Shown piece by piece: positions 1 to 6,467 of a stretch of 21,589 nucleotides of DNA. Made by a program: the position numbers and the translations under genes. The stretch lies in the NCBI GenBank assembly GCA_900555925.1, contig USMU01000028.1, forward strand, positions 1-21,589, read 5' to 3'. The DNA is from an uncultured Clostridium sp. GTDB taxonomy: Bacteria; Bacillota; Clostridia; Christensenellales; Borkfalkiaceae. Under the pieces are notes generated by a model, which saw nothing but the letters and a program-made list of their open reading frames with translations, was not told the DNA's origin and did no database searches. Every line of letters starts with the position of its first letter. Positions within the stretch are counted from its first letter, which is position 1.

Positions 1-605
1 GGAATGGCGGCTACAGCGTCGAGTATCTCTTTATTATGCGTGGCAAAACTCGACTCCGTCTTTTCGGAAACGGATTCCGTGATCTTATCGTAATCGATTT
101 CTTCCGCCGCGGGAACCGCTTCGACGATTTTTTCTTTTATCGTCTCCGCAATGGCCTCGTAATCGGGTTCAGGACGGGCGGCAAGTTCTTCGAGCTTCTC
201 CTTGATTTCCGCGAGTACTTTATCGATTTGCTCGAGAAGTTCGACTTTGCCCTCCACCGTATCCAGCTTGGTGAGCACGTCCTCCGTCAAAACTGCGGAT
301 AAAGACTCATAAATCATTTGGTTCTGCTGATAACCGTATTTCAGTTCGCGAACCATGGATTGCGCGGTTTGAGCGTTCGTCTCCGTAGCGGAAGCAGTCT
401 CTTTCTGGATAGACTGGTATACGGAGCTGGATTGCATTGCCGCGTATTTGAGCTCGTTCATCAGCTCTTTTTTCATCTTTTGCAAATCGTAGGTGAGACC
501 GTTATACAACCCCTCTATCATCAGAGCTGTTTCGTTCCCCCGAGGCGGTACGTTTGCATAAGCATAAGGAGCTTGTTTCTGATTGTTGTTACCGTAATCC
601 GTCAT
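1..605 (-). CDS. Uncharacterised coiled-coil protein, 5' part (truncated by window edge)
   Basis: An open frame runs from an ATG at 605 to the left edge with no stop: 201 codons are visible and the C-terminus is missing. The start is fixed by a GAGGTG ribosome binding site 5 nt upstream. The N-terminus (about 1-25) is polar and low in complexity (NNNQKQ, then proline and tyrosine). Residues 30 onward are helical, rich in Glu, Lys, Gln and Leu, and look like coiled coil. After a short Pro-rich link there are two imperfect copies of a segment beginning Asp-Tyr (DYEAIAETIKEKI and DYDKITESVSEKT). No signal peptide or membrane segment is seen in the visible part. I do not recognise the family. The repeats and coiled coil suggest a structural or scaffolding protein, but the role is unknown. 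A promoter lies at 662-690, and a candidate non-coding RNA gene lies upstream of that. Confidence 0.8.
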   Translation of the reverse strand, partial: MTDYGNNNQKQAPYAYANVPPRGNETALMIEGLYNGLTYDLQKMKKELMNELKYAAMQSSSVYQSIQKETASATETNAQTAQSMVRELKYGYQQNQMIYESLSAVLTEDVLTKLDTVEGKVELLEQIDKVLAEIKEKLEELAARPEPDYEAIAETIKEKIVEAVPAAEEIDYDKITESVSEKTESSFATHNKEILDAVAAI

Positions 606-626
606 ATTACACCTCAATTTTTCTTG

Positions 627-638
627 TTCGCTTGCGAA
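627..638. other. Short inverted repeat in the leader of the coiled-coil gene
   Basis: The sequence TTCGCTTGCGAA is an inverted repeat of two 5-base arms around 2 bases, lying between the promoter at 662-690 and the start codon at 605. The loop is too small for a stable RNA hairpin, so if functional it would more likely be a protein-binding operator. It may also be chance. Confidence 0.2.
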
Positions 639-661
639 TATAAAAATCGGATAAGCTACTA

Positions 662-690
662 TGTTTATAATTTTACACCATTTTCGTCAA
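662..690 (-). promoter_or_regulatory. Candidate vegetative promoter for the coiled-coil gene
   Basis: Read on the minus strand, a TTGACG -35 box (685-690) is followed after 17 nt by TAAACA (662-667). An overlapping alternative is TTTACT-17-TAAAAT a few bases upstream. The region is AT-rich and ends about 55 nt before the start codon. The -10 match is imperfect, so the exact boxes are uncertain. Confidence 0.45.
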
Positions 691-739
691 AAAGTAAATA
701 CCCTTTACGAAAATAATTTCCGTTTTTTTAATTTTCCTT

Positions 740-768
740 AAAAACCCCGTCTCGACATTCGCAAGGGG
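740..768 (-). terminator. Weak intrinsic terminator at the end of the candidate RNA gene
   Basis: On the minus strand CCCC (765-768) pairs with GGGG (745-748). An inner CGA/TCG helix sits between them, separated by an internal loop, and five T (740-744) follow. The stem is interrupted, so termination is plausible but may be partial. It lies about 180 nt downstream of the promoter at 929-957. Confidence 0.4.
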
Positions 769-923
769 AATTTTATGAAAATATACGAAAGAAAACTTTT
801 TATGGCAGCGCCGGCAAATTCTCGTAAGCGATTTTTCCTCGGCGAGACAAACGAGCCATGTCCGTCGCGAAGAAAAACGCAATAAGCGAAAAAACGCCGA
901 TACCGTATCCTCTTTATTTACGC
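740..923 (-). ncRNA. Candidate structured small RNA, 6S-like in architecture
   Basis: There is no credible reading frame here, yet a near-consensus promoter (929-957) points into it and a terminator-like hairpin ends it, giving a transcript of about 184 nt. On the minus strand the segment 880 to 828 folds into a long hairpin of about 20 base pairs with small bulges: GCGTTTTTCTTC pairs with GAGGAAAAATCGC around one bulged T, then GCGA with TCGC and GACA with TGTC, closed by a 9-nt loop. Outside it is an internal loop of roughly 12-15 nt per side, then CGGC/GCCG pairing, then a weaker outer helix joining AGAGGATACG near the 5' end to CGTATATTTT near the 3' end. A closing stem, a central bubble and an apical hairpin within about 180 nt is the layout of 6S RNA, the RNA polymerase-binding regulator. 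I pair these by eye and cannot confirm conserved 6S sequence. It could instead be another small RNA or a long leader for the gene at 605. Confidence 0.4.
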
Positions 924-928
924 TTTTT

Positions 929-957
929 ATTATAGCACATCTAATTCCCGCGGTCAA
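929..957 (-). promoter_or_regulatory. Strong vegetative promoter of the candidate small RNA
   Basis: Minus strand: TTGACC (952-957), 17-nt spacer, TATAAT (929-934). Only one base differs from the sigma-A consensus. Predicted transcription starts near 921-923. No start codon with a ribosome binding site follows within a normal distance, which argues for a non-coding transcript or a very long leader. Confidence 0.75.
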
Positions 958-1074
958 GGGTTTTGAGAAAAAATCTCGTCAGAAAGCATAAAAATTTGCC
1001 AGAAAGTTACAAACGAGGCGTTTGAACGGAAAAAAATCCGTCCATTATTATTTCCGTCCATGGTGCCGATAGAC

Positions 1075-1110
1075 AAAAAAAGCGCAGTCGAGGCTTTCCG
1101 TCGCTGCGCT
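1075..1110 (-). terminator. Intrinsic terminator of the small gene at 1138-1308
   Basis: On the minus strand AGCGCAG (1104-1110) pairs with CTGCGCT (1081-1087), with an inner partial helix (CGA/TCG and GG/CC), followed by a run of seven T (1075-1081, overlapping the last stem base). It sits 27 nt downstream of the small gene's stop codon. Confidence 0.85.
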
Positions 1111-1137
1111 CTTTCTGTTGTTTCCGTACGTTTTTTG

Positions 1138-1308
1138 TCATCTTTCGTGATGCTCGGCTTCGAGATGAGGTGAATCGTGTTTTCCCGCGGCGAGTTCCCG
1201 ATAACCCTTTACCGGCGTTTCGTCCTTCAAAGCCATGACGTATTCAGCATACTGCTCCTCCGTCATTTTAGGTACTTTTTCTTTTCTGTTTTTTGATGAT
1301 TTACTCAT
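1138..1308 (-). CDS. Small 56-residue hydrophilic protein, possibly sporulation-expressed
   Basis: ATG at 1308 to TGA at 1138, preceded by a GGGAGAA ribosome binding site about 8 nt upstream and followed by a strong terminator. A ribosome site, a separate terminator and a candidate promoter together make this a real gene despite its size. The protein is hydrophilic. A Ser/Lys/Arg-rich basic N-terminus (1-14) is followed by a predicted helix (about 16-28, TEEQYAEYVMAL), a middle segment with KGYRELAAGK, and a C-terminus rich in His and Glu (HLEAEHHER). There is no Cys, Trp or membrane segment. I do not recognise the family. It lies directly downstream of spoIVA on the same strand, with a sigma-G-like promoter in the gap (GAATA, 18 nt, CATACTT at 1342-1371), which suggests a forespore protein. 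That is inference. Confidence 0.75.
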   Translation of the reverse strand: MSKSSKNRKEKVPKMTEEQYAEYVMALKDETPVKGYRELAAGKHDSPHLEAEHHER

Positions 1309-1341
1309 GATAAGGGTTCTCCCAAAAAAAGAATTTGAAAG

Positions 1342-1371
1342 AAGTATGCCCCCGTTTTCCGTTTTTTATTC
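1342..1371 (-). promoter_or_regulatory. Candidate sigma-G-type (forespore) promoter of the small gene
   Basis: On the minus strand GAATA (1367-1371) is followed after exactly 18 nt by CATACTT (1342-1348). From memory, the Bacillus sigma-G consensus is GHATR, 18 nt, CATNHTA, so only the final base fails. Transcription would start about 27 nt before the start codon, leaving room for the ribosome site. No sigma-A-like pair is evident in this gap. Short motifs like this can occur by chance. Confidence 0.4.
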
Positions 1372-1379
1372 CCATATTT

Positions 1380-2849
1380 TCAGAGTAAAATACAGATTAC
1401 CCCTCCCCTGCCTTCATTGACGATTCGGGTGATTGTACGGCGCATTTTTTTGCGGATATCAGGCGGCATAGCGTCCATTTTATCCGACAATTCTTCCGAA
1501 ACGAGCTCCCGAAGCGTCTTGCCGAAAATATTTGTATTCCAGACTTTATCCGTATGCTCCTCATAATCGGCGAGAATATCGCGGACAAATTCTTCACCCT
1601 GTTGCTGCGTTCCGATAATAGGATTGACTTCCCCCGTGACTTCTACTTTCAATATATGATAGCTTGCGGCACTCGCCTTGAAATTTACCCCGTATCCCGA
1701 TCCCTTACGAATAAGTTTCGGCTGTTCGAGCGTCATATCTTCCGCACTGGGCGCCACCATACCGTACCCGTTTTCCTCCGCATCGGCAAAAGCTTCTTTA
1801 ATTTTGTCGTAATTGCGTTTTGCTTCCGCGAGAGACTTTACGTAACGCATCAGGCAAAAATCGTCAGAGATATTCTCTCCGCATTCTTCGCTCAGTACCT
1901 CGTAAAAGAGACCTTCTTTTGCCTCGATGCGAATTTCTGCCCGTCCCTTGCCGAGTTCCATGGAAATGTTGTCGGGATTGAGAAATTTATCTTCGTCGCA
2001 GAAGAGCTTTTCGAGTAAAAGGCAATCCTTCATGCGTATCAAAGAAGGTGCAATTTTTTTAAGTTTTGCTAAAATTGCCGAAACGGTCTTGCTTGTTTCC
2101 GGCAGATACTGTATCCATTTGGGGATTCTGACATCGACTCCGACCACGGGAAATTCAAAAAGGACTTTCTGCATAATCTGCATGATTTCGTCCTCTCCGA
2201 GAGCTTCGGCATTGACGGCAATAACGGGAACGCCGTATTTCTCCTCCAAAGAGGCACGCAGAGCCCCCTGCGTTTCCGGTTGGCGGCAATTGAGAAGAAT
2301 GACAAACGGTTTTCCGATCTGTTTGAGTTCTTCGGCTGCATGTTCTTCGGCTGCGACATAAGCTGACCTCGGAATATCTGTAATACTTCCGTCTGTCGTC
2401 ATGAGGATTCCTATGGTGGAATGTTCTCGAATGACTTTTTCCGTGCCTAATTTTGCCGCTTTTTCAAAGGGCATGGCCTGTTCGCTCCAAGGCGTCTTGA
2501 TAAGTCTGGGAGCCCCGTCCTCATCAAAACCGCCCGCCCCTTCTACAGCAAAGCCCACGCAGTCCACTAAACGGACGGACGCTTCCGCGCCCTCGCGAAT
2601 AGAAATCTTAGCGGCCTGAGCGGGGACAAATTTAGGTTCCGTCGTCATGACCGTCCTTCCGGCGGCCGATTGGGGAAGTTCGTCCGTCATTACCGCGCGG
2701 CGGGATTCGTCGGCGGAAGGAATGACGAGCTGTTCCATAAACCTCTTTATAAAGGTAGATTTACCCGTACGCACCGGGCCTACCACGCCGATGTAAATAT
2801 CGCCGTTTGTGCGGCTTGCAATATCTTCGTAAACGCTGTAATTTTCCAT
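1380..2849 (-). CDS. spoIVA: Stage IV sporulation protein A, spore coat morphogenetic ATPase
   Basis: 489 residues, close to the 492 of Bacillus subtilis SpoIVA and alignable along the whole length. SpoIVA is made in the mother cell, hydrolyses ATP and polymerises on the forespore outer membrane as the base of the coat. The N-terminal nucleotide-binding domain carries the Walker A loop GPVRTGKS at 24-31, then the family segments DELPQSAAGRTVMTTEPKF, RLVDCVGF and HSTIGILMTTDGSI. The C-terminal domain keeps YGMVAPS and ends in INEGRGG-type sequence (here VNEGRGGVICILL), the part that in Bacillus anchors the protein through SpoVM. An upstream in-frame ATG at 2909 would add 20 residues with no counterpart. 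The start at 2849 has GGAGG 5 nt upstream and matches the family N-terminus. A candidate sigma-E promoter lies at 2926-2954. No obvious terminator separates it from the small gene at 1138-1308. Confidence 0.97.
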   Translation of the reverse strand: MENYSVYEDIASRTNGDIYIGVVGPVRTGKSTFIKRFMEQLVIPSADESRRAVMTDELPQSAAGRTVMTTEPKFVPAQAAKISIREGAEASVRLVDCVGFAVEGAGGFDEDGAPRLIKTPWSEQAMPFEKAAKLGTEKVIREHSTIGILMTTDGSITDIPRSAYVAAEEHAAEELKQIGKPFVILLNCRQPETQGALRASLEEKYGVPVIAVNAEALGEDEIMQIMQKVLFEFPVVGVDVRIPKWIQYLPETSKTVSAILAKLKKIAPSLIRMKDCLLLEKLFCDEDKFLNPDNISMELGKGRAEIRIEAKEGLFYEVLSEECGENISDDFCLMRYVKSLAEAKRNYDKIKEAFADAEENGYGMVAPSAEDMTLEQPKLIRKGSGYGVNFKASAASYHILKVEVTGEVNPIIGTQQQGEEFVRDILADYEEHTDKVWNTNIFGKTLRELVSEELSDKMDAMPPDIRKKMRRTITRIVNEGRGGVICILL

Positions 2850-2894
2850 ACCGACCTCCAACGTGGTTTCTGCGGATATCTGCGTTTTCTCCGC

Positions 2895-2940
2895 AAAAAA
2901 TCCCCGCATTCAAACGTTACGGTTTAATATATGCGGGGAT
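2895..2940 (-). terminator. Intrinsic terminator after the HEAT-like gene
   Basis: On the minus strand ATCCCCGCAT (2931-2940) and ATGCGGGGAT (2900-2909) form a perfect 10-bp stem, with a second small AAAC/GTTT helix in the loop, followed by six T (2895-2900). It ends transcription from the block to its right before spoIVA. The candidate spoIVA promoter overlaps it. Confidence 0.85.
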
Positions 2941-2954
2941 AGGTCATTTTATGA
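2926..2954 (-). promoter_or_regulatory. Candidate sigma-E (mother-cell) promoter of spoIVA
   Basis: On the minus strand TCATAAA (2948-2954) is followed after 14 nt by CATATATT (2926-2933). From memory, the sigma-E consensus is KMATATT, about 14 nt, CATACAHT, so the -10 matches at 7 of 8 and the -35 at 5 of 7. Bacillus spoIVA is known to be sigma-E dependent. The predicted start near 2919 gives a leader of about 70 nt. The -10 overlaps one arm of the upstream gene's terminator. Confidence 0.45.
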
Positions 2955-2993
2955 AGCAAATTTGCGTTTTTTACATTTTCTCCCGAACGGGAA

Positions 2994-3830
2994 TCAACTA
3001 AGCGGAAAACCTCCGCCCGAAAAACCTTCTTTCAAAGAGGCTTCTTCTATCGTACGATAATCTTTGTCGTCCGAAAAATCTCTCGGTTCATTGTATTCTC
3101 CGCCTAATGCCTCGATGGCGTATTTGAGTTCCTGAAATTCGACGAATCCGATCGTTCTGTCCTCTATCTTTTTCATGAGATACGGAAGAGCGCGTTCGTC
3201 TCCGTAGGAGGCGAGGTATCCCGCGCGCACGGGAACACGTTCCGCATCCGAAAGAAATTCATTCAAAAGGATTTGAAAAATCTCTTCATTTCGTTTTGTA
3301 ACTCTCGAAAGGATTTCAAGCATATATTCCGCGGCGCACCCCTCCCGATAGAAACGCAGCGCGTCCGACGACACGGCGTCAGCGTTTTCTTTAAGCTTAT
3401 CGGCAGCGGCATCCCGAATATCCACGTCGAATTTATTCTGCGTCAAAATGTCGAAACATACCGAAAATACCTCCTCCGATATTCCCGCGAGATTGAGAGC
3501 GTAAGAGACCGTTTCTCCGTCATCGCTCTTCAAGAGTGGCAAAAAGACCTCCGCACAATTACGGCCCTCTATTTCCGAACAGAGAAAATCGGGTACGGGA
3601 ACTTTCTGTTTCAAATGCGCTCCGAGCGTTTCGGCAAGTTCTCTGTCCGTCATTTTCGCATAGTACTGTTTGGGGGTGGATTTCACTTTTGCCACGTACG
3701 TATCGCCGAATTTTTTATAGAGCTTGGGAATGATATTCTCCCACTGTTTCTCCGTATATTTTCCTTTATTCTCTTCGATATACTGCGAAAGTTTTTCATC
3801 GAACAATCCGTCAAAATCTATCAGTTTCAT
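2994..3830 (-). CDS. HEAT-like repeat protein, function unknown
   Basis: 278 residues starting at an ATG with AAGGAG about 7 nt upstream. It is a soluble, alpha-helical protein with no signal peptide or membrane segment. From about residue 80 on it consists of paired amphipathic helices resembling HEAT repeats: a helix with a change in solvent-exposed charge, a turn containing Gly-Asp or Asp-Ala, then a second helix. One unit is VPVRAGYLASYGDERALPYL, typical of this fold. The N-terminal 75 residues are charged and contain KYTEKQWENIIPKLYKKFGD. The C-terminus ends in a Gly/Pro tail. HEAT-type proteins are mostly binding scaffolds, so a protein-interaction role is likely but the partner is not evident. 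It follows the TPR gene by 84 nt and is the last gene before a strong terminator, so the two helical-repeat proteins are probably co-expressed with hslO. Confidence 0.85.
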   Translation of the reverse strand: MKLIDFDGLFDEKLSQYIEENKGKYTEKQWENIIPKLYKKFGDTYVAKVKSTPKQYYAKMTDRELAETLGAHLKQKVPVPDFLCSEIEGRNCAEVFLPLLKSDDGETVSYALNLAGISEEVFSVCFDILTQNKFDVDIRDAAADKLKENADAVSSDALRFYREGCAAEYMLEILSRVTKRNEEIFQILLNEFLSDAERVPVRAGYLASYGDERALPYLMKKIEDRTIGFVEFQELKYAIEALGGEYNEPRDFSDDKDYRTIEEASLKEGFSGGGFPLS

Positions 3831-3914
3831 TTGTTTTCTCCTTATTGTTTCGTGCTTTCGGCCGCATTTTCCCGTCGCGGAATATGCCGCGGCGAATTTC
3901 GAGCTTCATCAACG

Positions 3915-5594
3915 TTATTTCGATAAAACCGCCGCCATAATTCGATCCACGTTCTCCGAATGCGCGTCAAACGCGGGCGAAGCGGTCTTTGAATCTTTTC
4001 CTACTTCTTTGAGCCCGCCGAGCAAATAAATCGCGCAGGCAAGATCATCGGAACTTTCCGCAAGCGCCCAACAATCTTTCTTAACAAAAACCCGATAGAC
4101 GTACTCCGTCATCGCTTTGATTTTATCGCCGTAAACGTCGTTGATGATCGTAAATTTGGAAGCGACCTTTGCATGAGCTTCTACAAACCGTTTATGTTTT
4201 CTCTTGCCGATTTTTATCCGTGCGAGGTGTAAATCCCTATAAATATTGCAGACGACCACACCGAAAGTGTTATCTTCATTTCTCGAATATAAGAGACGCA
4301 GCGCTTCTATTTTGAGGACGTCCGACACCTCGCAGTCGAGAAGCATATCGCGAAGAAATCCGTCCGCGCGGGCGTGCTCCGCCGTGACGATGGCGAGATA
4401 CTGCAAGTCGTGCTCCATCCCGTCCATCTCGTCGAAACACCAGCGGAAATATCCCTCTTTCAAAGCAAGTGCTCCGAACAATTCCGCTTCCGCGCGCGGA
4501 TATTTTCCGATTTTTAAGAGCGCCCGACAACGTTTCGCCCGTTCCGCCTGCGGAATCTTATAAAAATAAGTCATTTCCGGTTCCGGCTCCGTTTCGGGAT
4601 TTTCCCGACGGCGGCGGATCGCTTTGAGATAGTATTCCGCCACGGCGGCGTCGGGATAAATGGTACACAGCGTTTCCAGCGCGGAAATCGCGAGCTCCGT
4701 TTTTCCGCTCTTATAGGCAGCCACACCCTTGAAATAAAGCATATTTCCGTCATAGGGAATTTCTTTTTCCAAAGCGAGGAATTGCTGCAAAGCCTGCTCG
4801 TGAAGATCGTTTTCGCAGCAGACCGTAGCCACTTTATACTGCTCTTCCGGCGTAAGATTTTTCAGCCCGCAAAGTCGGAATGCCACCGCTTTGCTCTCTT
4901 CGTGTTTTCCCTGTTCGGTATATACCGCTGCGAGCGTAGCCAGCGCTTGAACGTTTCCTTGATTTTCATCGATGAGTGCGAGACAAATTTTTTCCGCTTC
5001 CTTCGCCCGTCCGGACAGGAGATATGCTACTGCCTGAATTTCCCGAGCGCGTTCGTAATCGGGCGATCCCTTTTCTACTTTGGACAGAATCGAGATCGCG
5101 CGTTTACAGTCCCCGTTTTTCAAAGCGCGGGCTCCCGCTTCCGTCTCGCCCGAATAGTCCGCAAAGCGCGGCGGATACACAAAACGGAAATTGCTCCGTT
5201 TATCCCGTGCGAACGTTTCGGCTATCTCCAATTTATTTTCTTCCGTAAGGGTATCGTCCGCATCGATGAGTTTATTATAATAAAAAGCCGATTGCGCTTC
5301 GTTTCCCATATTCAGGTAGTTGACCGCGAGCCCCTCATAAATATCGGGCAAATCGTCTCCCGTACAGTTATCCATAAAACGGAACCAGCAATTCACCGCG
5401 GAAGAATAGAGTTCCATGTTTTCATAGATATCGGAGAGCATCATATAAGTTTCCCCGTTTCCGCCGTATAAAGACATTTCCTTGTACGTGAAACGGAGGG
5501 CGGAGAGATAATTCCCTTCGTCGTAATATTTTTCCGCTCTTTCGCGCAGGCGATTCCTGCTGAAATCTATTTTCAACACCTTCCGTTCCGTCAT
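3915..5594 (-). CDS. TPR-repeat protein, function unknown
   Basis: 559 residues, with AAGGAG 5 nt upstream of the ATG. It is a soluble protein built largely of tetratricopeptide-like helix pairs. Recognisable units lie at about 17-50 (AEKYYDEGNYLSALRFTYKE), 48-82, 86-118, 160-200 (ending in LLSGRAKEAEKICLALIDEN), 205-240 (ALATLAAVYTEQGKHEESKA) and 280-315 (YFKGVAAYKSGKTELAISAL). The C-terminal third (about 350-559) is less regular and contains a basic segment, KIGKRKHKRF, near 455. There is no signal peptide or membrane helix. TPR arrays bind other proteins, but the client is unknown. It lies 33 nt downstream of hslO and upstream of a HEAT-like gene, so a chaperone or assembly context is possible but not shown. 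There are no signs of disruption. Confidence 0.88.
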   Translation of the reverse strand: MTERKVLKIDFSRNRLRERAEKYYDEGNYLSALRFTYKEMSLYGGNGETYMMLSDIYENMELYSSAVNCWFRFMDNCTGDDLPDIYEGLAVNYLNMGNEAQSAFYYNKLIDADDTLTEENKLEIAETFARDKRSNFRFVYPPRFADYSGETEAGARALKNGDCKRAISILSKVEKGSPDYERAREIQAVAYLLSGRAKEAEKICLALIDENQGNVQALATLAAVYTEQGKHEESKAVAFRLCGLKNLTPEEQYKVATVCCENDLHEQALQQFLALEKEIPYDGNMLYFKGVAAYKSGKTELAISALETLCTIYPDAAVAEYYLKAIRRRRENPETEPEPEMTYFYKIPQAERAKRCRALLKIGKYPRAEAELFGALALKEGYFRWCFDEMDGMEHDLQYLAIVTAEHARADGFLRDMLLDCEVSDVLKIEALRLLYSRNEDNTFGVVVCNIYRDLHLARIKIGKRKHKRFVEAHAKVASKFTIINDVYGDKIKAMTEYVYRVFVKKDCWALAESSDDLACAIYLLGGLKEVGKDSKTASPAFDAHSENVDRIMAAVLSK

Positions 5595-5627
5595 GCAAAC
5601 TCCTTTCTTGGTTTCCGGACCGACTCG

Positions 5628-6455
5628 TTACGGAAACATCTCTTTTACGTCTTCCCTCGTAAAGCGGTAATCCCTATTGCAATAATGACAATGTACCTTT
5701 ATTTCACCCTCTTCCCGTAAAATTTTTTCCAGCTCGTCTCTTCCGAGGGAAACCAAAACACCTTTCAAATACTCTCTCGAACAATTACATTTATATGCCG
5801 CTTCCCGCAGCTCCAATCCCACCGATTTTGCCGAAAAATAAGTTTCTGCGACTTTTTTGAGTCCGATTGCTTTTATCTCTTCGGCAATCTTTTTGAGATC
5901 TTTTCCCTTCGGAAGCTCCCGTACCGTCTTTTCGTCCGCAAAGGGCAGCGGCTGCAAAACGGCCGCGGAAGCAAACGTACATTTCCCCTCTTCCGACAAT
6001 TCGACGACCGTCGCGATAAAAGTAGGAAGCTGCTCGCTGATTCGATAATATTCCTCGAACGCGCCGTCCGCGTCCCCGCTTTCGGGAAGCTCGCACATCC
6101 CCACAAACGGGCGACTGTAATCGTCGTCGCGCACAACCGTAAACGTACCTTTGTTTCCGAAACCGCACGATTTCCAATCTTCAACGGAGTCGATATAACC
6201 CCGAACATATAATTTGCGATTTCCCGAAACGCACAGAGAACCGAAATCGCCCCTGACGGTTACCGATATTTCTCCGGTCTCCTCTTTCAGACAGGCACTC
6301 ATAAATGTTGCCGCCGCCAATGCCTTTCCTAAAATAATCGACGAGGAAGGAGTCAAATGATGCAGTCTTATCGCTTCTGAGACAATCTCCGTCGCATCTA
6401 TCAAAGTCAAGGAAACCCGCTCGTCACGAATGAGCGTCCTTAAAACGTTCTCCAT
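5628..6455 (-). CDS. hslO: Hsp33 redox-regulated chaperone
   Basis: 275 residues, within the usual size for Hsp33, a cytoplasmic holdase switched on by oxidation and unfolding. The C-terminal zinc centre is intact: C223-x-C225, 30 residues, then C256-x-x-C259, fitting the family spacing CxC-X27-32-CxxC. The N-terminal domain matches the family throughout (DATEIVSEAIRLHHLTPSSS, then ALAAATFMSACLKEETGEIS, and GFGNKGTFTVVRD). The ATG lies 12 nt after the methyltransferase stop with only a weak GGGA element upstream, so translation may be coupled to that gene. It is the second gene of an apparent methyltransferase-hslO-TPR-HEAT block. No dedicated oxidative-stress operator is visible. Confidence 0.97.
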   Translation of the reverse strand: MENVLRTLIRDERVSLTLIDATEIVSEAIRLHHLTPSSSIILGKALAAATFMSACLKEETGEISVTVRGDFGSLCVSGNRKLYVRGYIDSVEDWKSCGFGNKGTFTVVRDDDYSRPFVGMCELPESGDADGAFEEYYRISEQLPTFIATVVELSEEGKCTFASAAVLQPLPFADEKTVRELPKGKDLKKIAEEIKAIGLKKVAETYFSAKSVGLELREAAYKCNCSREYLKGVLVSLGRDELEKILREEGEIKVHCHYCNRDYRFTREDVKEMFP

Positions 6456-6467
6456 ATTCCCATATTC

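Noticed and set aside
673..957. 94-codon minus-strand open frame in the gap left of the small gene
   Set aside because: Its apparent start is a TTG that is the -35 box of a promoter, no ribosome site precedes any later start, and the stretch folds into strong RNA hairpins. It is better explained as an RNA gene or leader.
1037..1062. Two copies of TCCGTCCAT in close succession
   Set aside because: Only two short direct copies in a gap with simple-sequence character; too little to call a regulatory repeat or CRISPR-like element.
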